From NCBI GenBank assembly GCA_013002025.1, contig JABDKW010000021.1:62001-126000 (forward strand): a stretch of 64,000 bases of DNA, written 5' to 3'. The first letter of the stretch is position 1, and the number at the start of each line of letters is the position of its first letter. Of this stretch, positions 1 to 8,161 are shown in pieces. The translations under genes were made by a program, and so were the position numbers. This DNA is from Gammaproteobacteria bacterium. GTDB lineage: Bacteria > Pseudomonadota > Gammaproteobacteria > Arenicellales > Arenicellaceae. The notes beneath the pieces were generated by a model. It was not told where the DNA came from and made no database searches. It worked only from the letters and a program-made list of their open reading frames with translations.

Positions 1-725
1 AGCGGTGAGGCCAGCAGATAGGCAATATTGCTGGCACCTGATGACTCTCCTGACACAGTTATATTGTCTGGGTCACCACCCAGTTGCCGGGCGTGTTGCT
101 GAATCCATCGCAGCGCCGCAATTTGATCCAATAAGCCAAAATTCACCTGCTCAAGATCGGGGTTGGCAAAATAACCAAATACGCCCAGCCGATAGGCGAT
201 GGTGATCACGATGGCGCCGCGCGCGGCCAGTTTATCGCCATGATAATTTGGCTCATAGGCCCAGCCGCCCTTATTGCTGCCACCGTGAATAAACACGTAG
301 ATCGGTAACTTCTCAGAGGCAGAAGTGCCGGTCGGTCGCCATACGTTTAAATACAGGCAGTCCTCACTGACCGGCGGCGCCGTAAATGATTCAGGTTCGC
401 CACCAAAGGATTCAATCACGCTGCGATACCACTTCACGATATGTGGCCCCTGCATGCAGGCGGGTGCGTAACGGCTTGCATCAACGCTGCCTGTTACAGC
501 TTGCTTAATCGGTCGTGGTGCCGCCCAACGATGTTCGCCAACGGGCGGTTGTGCAAAGGCCACCCCGAGGAATGCTTCGGTAGCACCCTGCTGTACCCCG
601 GCGTAGATGGTGCCCGCCAAATTTAATTCAGGTGCCGCTTTTTCGCGATCATCCTGCGCGCGCTCAGCCGCAGTCTGGCACCCGGCCAGAATTACGCCCA
701 GCGTCAGTAACAGTCTCTTAATCAT
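1..725 (-). CDS. Carboxylesterase type B, lipoprotein (3' end beyond window)
   Basis: Alpha/beta-hydrolase of the carboxylesterase/para-nitrobenzyl esterase family, predicted to hydrolyse carboxylic esters at the cell envelope. The N-terminus (MIKRLLLTLGVILAGC) is a lipoprotein signal with lipobox LAGC. Next come family blocks: FLGVAFAQPPVGEHRW, EDCLYLNVWRP, the oxyanion-hole motif FIHGGS, and the elbow GESSGA with nucleophile Ser at about residue 228. The last codons visible are just past this elbow, so the acidic and His residues of the triad lie outside the window. The ATG overlaps the TGA of the upstream MFS gene (ATGA), so the two are probably translationally coupled. Substrate unknown. 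Confidence 0.9.
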   Translation of the reverse strand, partial: MIKRLLLTLGVILAGCQTAAERAQDDREKAAPELNLAGTIYAGVQQGATEAFLGVAFAQPPVGEHRWAAPRPIKQAVTGSVDASRYAPACMQGPHIVKWYRSVIESFGGEPESFTAPPVSEDCLYLNVWRPTGTSASEKLPIYVFIHGGSNKGGWAYEPNYHGDKLAARGAIVITIAYRLGVFGYFANPDLEQVNFGLLDQIAALRWIQQHARQLGGDPDNITVSGESSGASNIAYLLASP

Positions 726-2008
726 TGCGCCCGGCGTGCCACCAGTATCTTTAATCGCCAGGCCGCCAGCGCACCGAGCAGGCCCATAGCGGCGATGCTC
801 AGAAAATAAATGTTGTAGCCGGTTTTACCGGGGTAGGTTTCCAACAGATAGCCATTTAATAGGGGTAGATAAATATCCGGCGAATAACCCACCAGTGAAA
901 TTACACCAATGGCCAGACCTTTAATTTTATTTGAAATGTCGCAACTCTCCAGCGTTGACCAGAAGATGCCGCGCACCGCATAAGTTAAAAAACCGATCGC
1001 CAAAACCACAGCAAGCAATAGCGTCGAGGAAACCCCGGGCGGTAAAAACACCATCCCGGCTAAGGCGAATGCAGCCAGCAATAACAAGCCGCCCAACACC
1101 CCTTCGCGATCCAGAAAGTCACCGGCAAAACCCGCGGCCACAGCACCGATCGGCCGCATCCACAGCTTGGCCACCGTGATATACCCGACCGCTACCGCCG
1201 TTAATCCATAATGAATTTGCATATAGGCGGAAAAATCATAGGTGGCCCAGAACAATTGATAGCCGGTTAATATGCAGAAGCCGCATAACCACAACTCCTC
1301 CTTGGCGGCGATGATTTTGAGGTTTTGCCACAGGTCTGAACTGACCGCCTCGTTCTCAATCGCAGCGCCCGGCTGCTCTGAAGGGTCATGCAGAATAAAG
1401 TAGGCAATCGGCGCCAACGCCAGCATGCAGCCTACATACAGGTAGATCACTTTGCGCAAGCCTTCGGCGTCGGTTTGTCCGGCGCTGTTGGTCAGGTAGG
1501 CAAACATCCCCACCGCAATAGTCGCGAGCAGTGCTTCCACCAAGCCGCGCCCGCCATCCAGAATGCCGAAGAACCGACCTTGCTCATGCGGCTTGGCTAA
1601 TAATGTCGTGGCCTTAATCAGCGCCGCCCAAAACGTTAAACCGGCGGCGATACCCCAACCGGCAAAAATCACCTTCATATAAAACAGCGAAGGGAAGGTG
1701 GAAAACCACAAACCCAATAGGCCTGCTGCCGCCAGCGAAAACGACATCAGTATGCGTGGCGACACGCGATCCGCCAACCAGCCGCTGGGCAGGTAGGTGA
1801 CCATATACAACACCCCAAGAATGGCGTAATTCTGGCCCAGCTCGGCGGCGGTGATGCCAAACGAATCCGTGATGGTGACCTGAAAATTCTGCCGCAGGTA
1901 AATCAGCGGGTAGATATTACCGGCAACAATGACCAGCACCGCCAGCTTAATATAGCGCTGCAGGGTCGTGTCTAAAGCAGGTTCGGCCTGGGCCGCGAGA
2001 GTCGTCAT
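722..2008 (-). CDS. MFS transporter
   Basis: Integral membrane transporter of the major facilitator superfamily, 428 residues, with about 12 hydrophobic segments in two halves. The cytoplasmic loop after TM2 reads GWLADRVSPRILM, the classic MFS loop 2-3 signature; a related but weaker loop follows in the second half (AGFAGDFLDREGVLGG). The gene lies 12 bp downstream of a 2OG oxygenase and shares ATGA with the esterase. A plausible reading is that it imports a small organic compound that the oxygenase and esterase process, but the sequence does not fix the substrate. Confidence 0.9.
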   Translation of the reverse strand: MTTLAAQAEPALDTTLQRYIKLAVLVIVAGNIYPLIYLRQNFQVTITDSFGITAAELGQNYAILGVLYMVTYLPSGWLADRVSPRILMSFSLAAAGLLGLWFSTFPSLFYMKVIFAGWGIAAGLTFWAALIKATTLLAKPHEQGRFFGILDGGRGLVEALLATIAVGMFAYLTNSAGQTDAEGLRKVIYLYVGCMLALAPIAYFILHDPSEQPGAAIENEAVSSDLWQNLKIIAAKEELWLCGFCILTGYQLFWATYDFSAYMQIHYGLTAVAVGYITVAKLWMRPIGAVAAGFAGDFLDREGVLGGLLLLAAFALAGMVFLPPGVSSTLLLAVVLAIGFLTYAVRGIFWSTLESCDISNKIKGLAIGVISLVGYSPDIYLPLLNGYLLETYPGKTGYNIYFLSIAAMGLLGALAAWRLKILVARRAQ

Positions 2009-2020
2009 AGAGTGTCGTTA

Positions 2021-3031
2021 TTAGTTTGTAATATAGGGGTCGAGTGAGGCATCAATCGCGGCGGCATCAGGCCAGTTGCTGTACCAGATCTGCGTCGATA
2101 CATCGCCAACATGCATTTGCCGGCCAGCGAACTGCGGCGTTGCCACCAGCGGGCGAATGACCACATCATAGCGGGGCACCATAAAAAAGGGAAAACTATA
2201 GCGCTCAGCGCCGCGCTTATTCACCACTTTATGTGGCGTAGATACCAGCCGCCCGCCTGACCACAGCTCCAGCATATCGCCCACATTAATCAGTAACGCA
2301 CCGGGTGGTGTAATGGCCTCGATCCAGTGGTTGCAGTCGCGGCTGCGCACGAACAACCCGCCTGCCGCATCCGGCGCCAGAATAGTAAGCACATCGGTAT
2401 CTTTATGTGGGTGAATTCCGATCTCGCCCGCTGATGACCGTGGCGGGTAATGCAATAGGGTCATATTGTTGAGCGGCTGCGTCATGGCCTGCAATATTAC
2501 GCTCGGTTCGAGTGCAAGGTATGCGCAGATCAGGGTCAGCAACCGCGTGCCCAATTCTTCGCAGGCCTGCCAGTAGTCCGCGACAACGATGTTCAACTGC
2601 GGCATAGATTGCGGCCATTTATTCGGCCCGTACAAGGGGCTGGCATCGCAAATCGGGTCATCCGCGGCTACCTCTTGATGCAGCTTATAGCCTTCATATT
2701 GATCGGCCTCGGCTGCCCCGCGGTTGGGTGTGAAGAATCCCAGCGGAATATAACCGCGGTAGTTCTCAGGAGATACGCGCAAGGCCATCTTCTCGGATTC
2801 CGGCAGGGCAAACAATCGCACAGTTTGTTCGCGCATTCGCTGGATCAGCCCCGCGTCAATGCCATGGCCGGTGACGGCGGCAAAACCAACCTGCTGCAGC
2901 GCGCTGCCGAGTTGCTGGCCTTGAAATTCCCGGGTTTTAATGTCGCTTTGCGACCCGCAAAGGTCGATTACCGGCAACTCCGCGGCGGCACGGTGATCGG
3001 TGCTGTTATTTTGCGGTTCATTGGTTGACAT
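2021..3031 (-). CDS. 2-oxoglutarate/Fe(II) oxygenase, isopenicillin-N-synthase-like
   Basis: Non-haem iron dioxygenase of the IPNS/gibberellin-oxidase type, 336 residues. The N-terminal DIOX_N region contains PVIDLCG and VGFAAVTGHGI. The double-stranded beta-helix core carries the iron facial triad H209-x-D211 (HPHKDTD) and H267 (STPHKVV), followed by RYSF (R277, S279), the 2-oxoglutarate carboxylate site. The start is placed at MSTNEP rather than at the in-frame ATG 57 bp upstream, because that extension runs towards the divergent gene and is unlike family N-termini. It is the first gene of a three-gene operon with an MFS transporter and an esterase. Substrate unknown. Confidence 0.88.
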   Translation of the reverse strand: MSTNEPQNNSTDHRAAAELPVIDLCGSQSDIKTREFQGQQLGSALQQVGFAAVTGHGIDAGLIQRMREQTVRLFALPESEKMALRVSPENYRGYIPLGFFTPNRGAAEADQYEGYKLHQEVAADDPICDASPLYGPNKWPQSMPQLNIVVADYWQACEELGTRLLTLICAYLALEPSVILQAMTQPLNNMTLLHYPPRSSAGEIGIHPHKDTDVLTILAPDAAGGLFVRSRDCNHWIEAITPPGALLINVGDMLELWSGGRLVSTPHKVVNKRGAERYSFPFFMVPRYDVVIRPLVATPQFAGRQMHVGDVSTQIWYSNWPDAAAIDASLDPYITN

Positions 3032-3093
3032 TGCGTCAAGCCTAACAGAAAGTGCAGCCTTGTAAATTTGAATCAAGGCTAACGCCACTCACC

Positions 3094-4368
3094 ATGAAAG
3101 CTTTCGTATTCACTCTCACCCTGACACTTTCACTTATGTTGCAAGTTGATTACCCAGCCTATGCCGCCGGGCTCAAAGCGGCCAAACCCGAGCGCGTGGG
3201 CGTTAGTAGTGAACGTCTGCAGCGGCTCAATGAATTGGCCGACAAATACGTAGCCGAGGGCAGCTATTCCGGCATCGTCACCATGGTCGCCCGCAACGGG
3301 AAAATTATTCACAGCAATGCGGCTGGCACCTATGGTGTGAACGATGAGACGCCGATGGCTGATGATACGCTGTTTCGTATTTACTCGATGACCAAGCCGG
3401 TGACCGCGGTCGCCGCCATGGTGCTGTATGAGCAGGGCAAGTTCCACCTGGATGACCCGGTTGCCAAATACCTACCTGAATTAGCCGATCTCAAGGTATT
3501 AAAAGACGGCGAGATGGTTGACCCGATGCAGCCAGCCACCATGCGCCATTTGCTCACCCATACAGCAGGCATGACCTATGGCTGGACCGCAGACAACCCG
3601 GTGGATAAACAGTATGCAGAAGCCAAGCTGTTTGCCAGCAAAGATCTGGATGAGTTTATTGGCAAATTAGCGGAGATACCGCTGCGCTTTGAGCCCGGTT
3701 CGCGGTATTTCTACAGCGTGTCGTTCGACGTATTAGGCGCGGCCATCGAACGTATCAGTGGTACCACGCTGGATAAATTCATGCACCAGAATATCTTTGC
3801 GCCACTGGGCATGCACGACACGTTTTTTGAAGTACCGGCGGATAAAATGCACCGCCTGGCCAGCGACCAGCGTTGGGACCATGAAAACAACAAAATAGCG
3901 ACCATTGCACCTGAGCACAGCCGGCCCTTCGACAAAGTGGGTATGTACGCTGGCGGCGGTGGTCTGGTCTCGACTATTGGGGACTATATGCGCTTTTGCC
4001 AGATGGTATTAAACGGCGGCAGCCTCGACGGAGTGCGAATCCTGGGGCCCAAAACGGTGGCGTTATTGTCGTCCGACCAACTCACGCCAAAAGTGCGCGC
4101 TGAAGGTGTTGGTCAATATCCCCTGTTGGATTTGTACCCGGGCCAAAGCATGGCGTTTGCCTATGGCGTGGTCACCGACCCTGACGTGATGCCCGACATC
4201 GCTTCTCAAGGTGAATTGTCTTGGGGCGGGGTAGCCGGCACCAAGTTCTGGATTGACCCCAAAGAAAAACTAATAGCCATCGCCATGGTGCAGCTTTATG
4301 AGTCACCGCAGAAGCTGCGCTTTGATTTGAAAAGCGCTATCTACCCGGCGCTTACAGAGCTGTATTAA
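3094..4368 (+). CDS. Secreted serine hydrolase, class C beta-lactamase-like
   Basis: Periplasmic or exported serine hydrolase of the beta-lactamase/EstB/penicillin-binding family, 424 residues. A signal peptide covers about residues 1-25 and ends PAYAAG. Catalytic SxxK is S98-M-T-K101, and the YxN-like element is Y207-S-V (YFYSVSFDVLG), typical of esterase-like members rather than true AmpC. HLLTHTAGMTYG is a family landmark. The ATG at 3094 was chosen because the signal peptide begins there. It is the first gene of a plus-strand run with a PhyH dioxygenase (21 bp gap) and a glutamine amidotransferase, and is divergent from the oxygenase at 3031 with only 62 bp between. It may be an esterase, amidase or lactonase; antibiotic resistance is not implied. 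Confidence 0.88.
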   Translation: MKAFVFTLTLTLSLMLQVDYPAYAAGLKAAKPERVGVSSERLQRLNELADKYVAEGSYSGIVTMVARNGKIIHSNAAGTYGVNDETPMADDTLFRIYSMTKPVTAVAAMVLYEQGKFHLDDPVAKYLPELADLKVLKDGEMVDPMQPATMRHLLTHTAGMTYGWTADNPVDKQYAEAKLFASKDLDEFIGKLAEIPLRFEPGSRYFYSVSFDVLGAAIERISGTTLDKFMHQNIFAPLGMHDTFFEVPADKMHRLASDQRWDHENNKIATIAPEHSRPFDKVGMYAGGGGLVSTIGDYMRFCQMVLNGGSLDGVRILGPKTVALLSSDQLTPKVRAEGVGQYPLLDLYPGQSMAFAYGVVTDPDVMPDIASQGELSWGGVAGTKFWIDPKEKLIAIAMVQLYESPQKLRFDLKSAIYPALTELY

Positions 4369-4389
4369 ACACCAGGGCTATTCTCACCT

Positions 4390-5253
4390 ATGCAGTTACC
4401 ATCCTTTGATGTCGATCAGGCCACCGTGCAGCAATGGCTGGGTGGCCGCAGTCTGGAATCGGTGCTCGAGCAATATGAAGAGCAGGGGTATGTGGTATTT
4501 GAGCGGGTGCTTAGCGACGCTCAAATCGAGGCCGCGCGGGCCGCGCTGGCGCCCTTTCTGGAACTGGACCTAAGCGGCCGCAATGAATTTGAAGGCAAAC
4601 GCTCCAAGCGCGTGTACGCCATGCTGGATAAATCACCGGTGTTCGCGGATTTAGTGACGCACCCTTTTCTGCTGCCCTTTGCCGAGGCTGAGGTGGGAGC
4701 GTCCTGCCTATTATCTGCCTGCCTGGCAATTCAATTGGAGCCGGGTGAAACGCGGCAGCCCTGGCATTTTGACGATGCGCATCTGGAGATTCCGCGACCA
4801 CGACCGGCCTATGGACTGAGTGCCTTCTGGGCCGTGGACGACACCACCGTCGAGAATGGTGCCACGGAAGTGTTGCCCGGCAGTCACCGTTGGTCGCAGG
4901 AGATCATCCCGGGGGCAGTGTCCAAAGACGATATGAACCAGCAGGCGCAGGGCGACAAGCTTTCAGCGGAGCCCGTAGCGGTCACCATGCCGGCCGGCTC
5001 GCTGATGATTGCCAAGGGCACGCTGTGGCATCGTGGCGGCGCCAATAATAGCGACCAATCTCGCTTAATAATCACGCCGCAGTATTGCCCCGGCTGGGCC
5101 CGGCAGTTGGAGAATATGTTGCTGGCCGTCAGGCCCGAGCGAGCTGCCAAATTGCCGGTCAGAGTGCAGGAATTATTGGGCTACAATGTGCACCCGCCGT
5201 TTATGGGTTATGTAGACGGCATGCATCCTAATCGTATACTTAAAAGCGACTAG
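4390..5253 (+). CDS. Phytanoyl-CoA dioxygenase (PhyH) family protein
   Basis: Fe(II)/2-oxoglutarate-dependent hydroxylase of the PhyH family, 287 residues. Iron ligands are H126-x-D128 (WHFDDAH) and distal H214 (LWHRGGAN), with R225 as the likely 2-oxoglutarate anchor. FWAVDDTTVENGATEVLPGSH (read as FWAVDD then NGATEVLPGSH) is the usual mid-domain block. Bacterial PhyH proteins hydroxylate diverse small molecules, so a phytanoyl-CoA substrate should not be assumed. It sits between a serine hydrolase and a solitary glutamine amidotransferase in what looks like one transcript. No obvious Shine-Dalgarno precedes the ATG. Confidence 0.88.
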   Translation: MQLPSFDVDQATVQQWLGGRSLESVLEQYEEQGYVVFERVLSDAQIEAARAALAPFLELDLSGRNEFEGKRSKRVYAMLDKSPVFADLVTHPFLLPFAEAEVGASCLLSACLAIQLEPGETRQPWHFDDAHLEIPRPRPAYGLSAFWAVDDTTVENGATEVLPGSHRWSQEIIPGAVSKDDMNQQAQGDKLSAEPVAVTMPAGSLMIAKGTLWHRGGANNSDQSRLIITPQYCPGWARQLENMLLAVRPERAAKLPVRVQELLGYNVHPPFMGYVDGMHPNRILKSD

Positions 5254-5258
5254 TCACC

Positions 5259-5999
5259 GTGCCCCTCAGCAAGCCATTTTTAATCCTCCAGCTACGCCCA
5301 GAGGACGACACCTCTGACAGCGAGTATGCAGCGCTGCTCAAGTACGGCGGCCTGGCGGAGGCCGATACGCACCGCATCCGCATCGAGCAGGCCGGCATAC
5401 CCGAGCTTAACCTAACCGATTACAGTGCAATCATCGTGGGTGGCAGCCCGTTTGATATCAGCACGCCGGAGCAGGATAAGAGCCCCATCCAAAAAACCAT
5501 CGAGCGTGATTTTCACGACCTGTTTGATCAAGTCGTTTTGCAGGACTTCCCCTTTCTGGGGGCCTGCTCGGGTTGCGGCTTGCTCGGCAGTTATCTCGAT
5601 ACGCCGATTTCAAGGCAATATGGTGAGCCGGTCAGTGAAGTCACGGTTTTCCAGACGGAGGATGCACAGAATGACCCCTTGCTAAAAGGCTTCCCGCAGG
5701 AAATCTCTGTGTTGCTGGGCCACAAAGAGGCTTGTGATAGACCGCCCAAGGGCGCCACTTTGTTATTGAGCGGCGACCACTGCCGCGTGCAGATGTTCCG
5801 TGTGGGTGACAATGTATATGCCACGCAGTTTCACCCCGAGGGCGATAGCGAGGGCTTCACCACACGCATTCATGCGTACAAGGATTTCGGTTATTTTGAC
5901 CCGCACGAGGCTGATGATTTAATCGCCGCGATTGAGCGTGCCGAAACACCTTATGCGCAGGCTATTCTAAAGCGCTTTGTACAGCGTTACGCTGCCTAA
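5259..5999 (+). CDS. Solitary class I glutamine amidotransferase domain protein
   Basis: Class I glutamine amidotransferase fold, 246 residues, able in principle to release ammonia from glutamine or to act as a gamma-glutamyl hydrolase. The nucleophile elbow is G101-A-C103-S-G, and the His/Glu pair is H192 and E194 in QFHPEGDSEG; all three catalytic residues are present. Annotators often call such stand-alone proteins GMP synthase-like, but no ATP-pyrophosphatase or synthetase domain is fused here. The start codon is GTG, 5 bp after the stop of the PhyH gene, so translation is probably coupled. Its acceptor partner is unknown. Confidence 0.87.
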   Translation: MPLSKPFLILQLRPEDDTSDSEYAALLKYGGLAEADTHRIRIEQAGIPELNLTDYSAIIVGGSPFDISTPEQDKSPIQKTIERDFHDLFDQVVLQDFPFLGACSGCGLLGSYLDTPISRQYGEPVSEVTVFQTEDAQNDPLLKGFPQEISVLLGHKEACDRPPKGATLLLSGDHCRVQMFRVGDNVYATQFHPEGDSEGFTTRIHAYKDFGYFDPHEADDLIAAIERAETPYAQAILKRFVQRYAA

Positions 6000-6012
6000 G
6001 TTGCAACAACCG

Positions 6013-6585
6013 CTACTCTGATACTTCCTCGGCTTTATTCAGCACTGCGGTAAAGCGCGGCTTGCCGTGGCGCTCCAAGTGGTAAGTTAGCTGCTGTTTG
6101 TCTTCGCTTAAGATGATATTCCAGACATTGGTGCTGGCGGCGGGAATCAACTGCTGGGTAAAGTCATCCGCAGCAAAAGCCTGCCGCAGCGCGCTGCCAT
6201 CATCAGTGGAGTCGCCGCCATAGTTGGTTACATCATCGGGGCTGCCGTCTTTGTGTCGATGATCATGTTTCAGGCGCGCCCCAGCCGCGGTTTTGGTAAA
6301 CACCCAGGTGCGCGACGTGTCTTCGCCCACCTTGAACGGCACGCGAATCTCTTGTGCTGCACAGTCGGAAAACTCCGCCACCAGTTGTTTGCCTTTAAAG
6401 CTGTCCTGGCTGTCAGTCGGGAACGTCATTTCACCAACATAGTGGCTGCCACACAGGCTCGACAAAACCTCGAAGAACTGATGCGCCGGCACGGCGGAGG
6501 TGTCAGCTGCAGCGGGTGCCTGTGAATGGGCGTTTAATGGTATGACCGCTACCGCAAGCAGCAGGGGTAAGTTTTTAATAAGCAA
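6013..6585 (-). CDS. Hypothetical secreted protein, about 190 aa
   Basis: Not recognised. A hydrophobic N-terminus (about residues 1-22, ending NAHSQA) looks like a cleavable signal peptide, so the protein is probably periplasmic. The mature part is hydrophilic and acidic with two Cys (LCGSHY and FSDCAAQ) that could form a disulfide. Other landmarks are TSRTWVFTK, LKHDHRHKDGSPDD, YGGDS and LTYHLERHGKPRF. The start is TTG, supported by a GAGG about nine bases upstream; no ATG would preserve the signal peptide. It converges on the amidotransferase gene with a 13-bp gap. Confidence 0.7.
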   Translation of the reverse strand: MLIKNLPLLLAVAVIPLNAHSQAPAAADTSAVPAHQFFEVLSSLCGSHYVGEMTFPTDSQDSFKGKQLVAEFSDCAAQEIRVPFKVGEDTSRTWVFTKTAAGARLKHDHRHKDGSPDDVTNYGGDSTDDGSALRQAFAADDFTQQLIPAASTNVWNIILSEDKQQLTYHLERHGKPRFTAVLNKAEEVSE

Positions 6586-6763
6586 TTCGATGAGCCTCGG
6601 TAGGTCGGTGCCGATGGGTATCGGCTAAACAATAATTTTAGCAGAGCAGCGCGCGGCTCTTACAGAATTTACAGAAACAGTAACAAATCTATTGGCCTGC
6701 TCTCAAATACTCAATAATCGCGAATGTTTAATCCTAACTCAGGGTGTGACCGTGCCAGGCTCG

Positions 6764-8161
6764 TTAAAGCGCTGCCAGAAATTCCTGCAGTTTGGCCATG
6801 GCTGGCATGGAGTTATCGCGCAGGCGTTTCATGATGGCCAGCTTGTCGGTTTCATGTTGTTGAATGTTGGCAACTATTTTGCTGAAGCCGTCCAAGCGGT
6901 TATCCAGCAGCCAGGCGCGAATTTCCTTGTTTTGTGACCATTGGTATTGATTCATCATAAAAGCGGCAGTCAGCCGCAGATAATCGTCGGTGGTATTGGG
7001 TAGCGGCACGACGTTACACAACGCGTTTTTTTCGACCTCGTTGTCATAAGTGGCCTCCACATGAGCAATAAAGGCAGCGCTGAACACCGGCTGATAGGAG
7101 CGCACGGTTTGCGGCGTGATCAGCTCGCCGGCAAACACCGGCTTAGACTCCAGATTGGTAATGGCGCTGGCCGAGCAGTCAATGTGTAAATGCTGTGGCG
7201 AGGTTGGCCGCCGGCCCTGCTCAAACACAATTTCCTTGCTGCCAAGGTGGGTTACGCGACCCAGCCGGATCACATTTTTGATTTGCCGCAGGGCTTGCAG
7301 CTCCAGTTGGCTGATGGTGGCGCCATGGAACATTTGCGGGCGCACCGAGGTGTCGATGCGCACAAAATAACCGGAGCTTTCCAGCCGATCGAACATGTCG
7401 TCTACCGAGTCTGCCTGCGCAATAGATTCCACCTGAGCAGCCTGCGCACCCATGGTCTGGGCAAAAAATTCATCACTGGGCTGGGTGTTGGCGCGGTCCA
7501 GTAGCCAGGCGTCGCGCGGCATAATCCATTCAATAGTATCCGGGTCTACGCCGTTCTCCAGTAACCAGAGGCAAGCATCGATGCCGGTTTTACCACCGCC
7601 GATAATCACATAGCCGGCCGGTGGCTCAGTGACGTTAACCAGGTCATTCAGCGGCATAAAGCGCACACCTTCCTCGATCTCGAATGATGGCGTATGGGTG
7701 GCGGGCACCGAGGTATTGAGAAACGTGCAATCCACGGTCTTCTTATGCGCACTAGCGTGGTATTGCTTACCGCTTAGCTTGGAAACGAAATTACCGTCGC
7801 TCTGATATTCACACATGGGGAAGTATTGCACCCGCCCGCTGGGTAAAAAGCGGTGCCGCATTACTTCTTCAAAATAGGCGCTGACTTCATCGCCGGTGGC
7901 CAAATCATGCAGCCCTTTATTGAGCCCCACTTCGTCTTTGCTGCCCTTGGCCAGCTCCTTGGAACTCACGCCATAAAACGCCGATGGCTGGTGCAGGGTG
8001 ACGAAGGGGTAGGCCATGTTCCAATGCCCGCCCGGTTTGGCGTAGCGATCAACGATGATCAGGCTGGCGTCGGTTTCACTTAATAGCGTGTCGGCAAAGG
8101 CCATGCCAACAGCGCCGCTGCCGACAATCAGGTAGTCGGCTTCCAGATTGTGTGAGCTCAT
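6764..8161 (-). CDS. FAD/NAD(P)-binding oxidoreductase
   Basis: Flavoprotein of 465 residues with two dinucleotide-binding folds. The N-terminal FAD site reads YLIVGSGAVGMAFAD with the distal acid in IIVDRYAKPGGHWN. The second Rossmann motif is VIIGGGKTGIDACLWLL near residue 200. The GGHWN stretch and two-domain layout resemble NAD(P)-binding FMO-like or pyridine-nucleotide-disulfide-type proteins, but there is no redox Cys pair, which argues against a disulfide reductase. Its ATG overlaps the TAA of the secreted amidohydrolase upstream (TAATG), so the two are co-translated although one acts in the cytoplasm and the other is exported. Substrate unknown. Confidence 0.85.
   Translation of the reverse strand: MSSHNLEADYLIVGSGAVGMAFADTLLSETDASLIIVDRYAKPGGHWNMAYPFVTLHQPSAFYGVSSKELAKGSKDEVGLNKGLHDLATGDEVSAYFEEVMRHRFLPSGRVQYFPMCEYQSDGNFVSKLSGKQYHASAHKKTVDCTFLNTSVPATHTPSFEIEEGVRFMPLNDLVNVTEPPAGYVIIGGGKTGIDACLWLLENGVDPDTIEWIMPRDAWLLDRANTQPSDEFFAQTMGAQAAQVESIAQADSVDDMFDRLESSGYFVRIDTSVRPQMFHGATISQLELQALRQIKNVIRLGRVTHLGSKEIVFEQGRRPTSPQHLHIDCSASAITNLESKPVFAGELITPQTVRSYQPVFSAAFIAHVEATYDNEVEKNALCNVVPLPNTTDDYLRLTAAFMMNQYQWSQNKEIRAWLLDNRLDGFSKIVANIQQHETDKLAIMKRLRDNSMPAMAKLQEFLAAL

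Noticed and set aside
3094-4368. Antibiotic-resistance beta-lactamase
   Set aside because: SxxK is present but the YSV motif and overall pattern fit esterase-like members, and there is no AmpR or mobile context.
6692-6937. Plus-strand open frame opposite the 3' end of the FAD oxidoreductase
   Set aside because: Most of it lies antisense to a well-supported gene, and the peptide has no recognisable feature or ribosome site.
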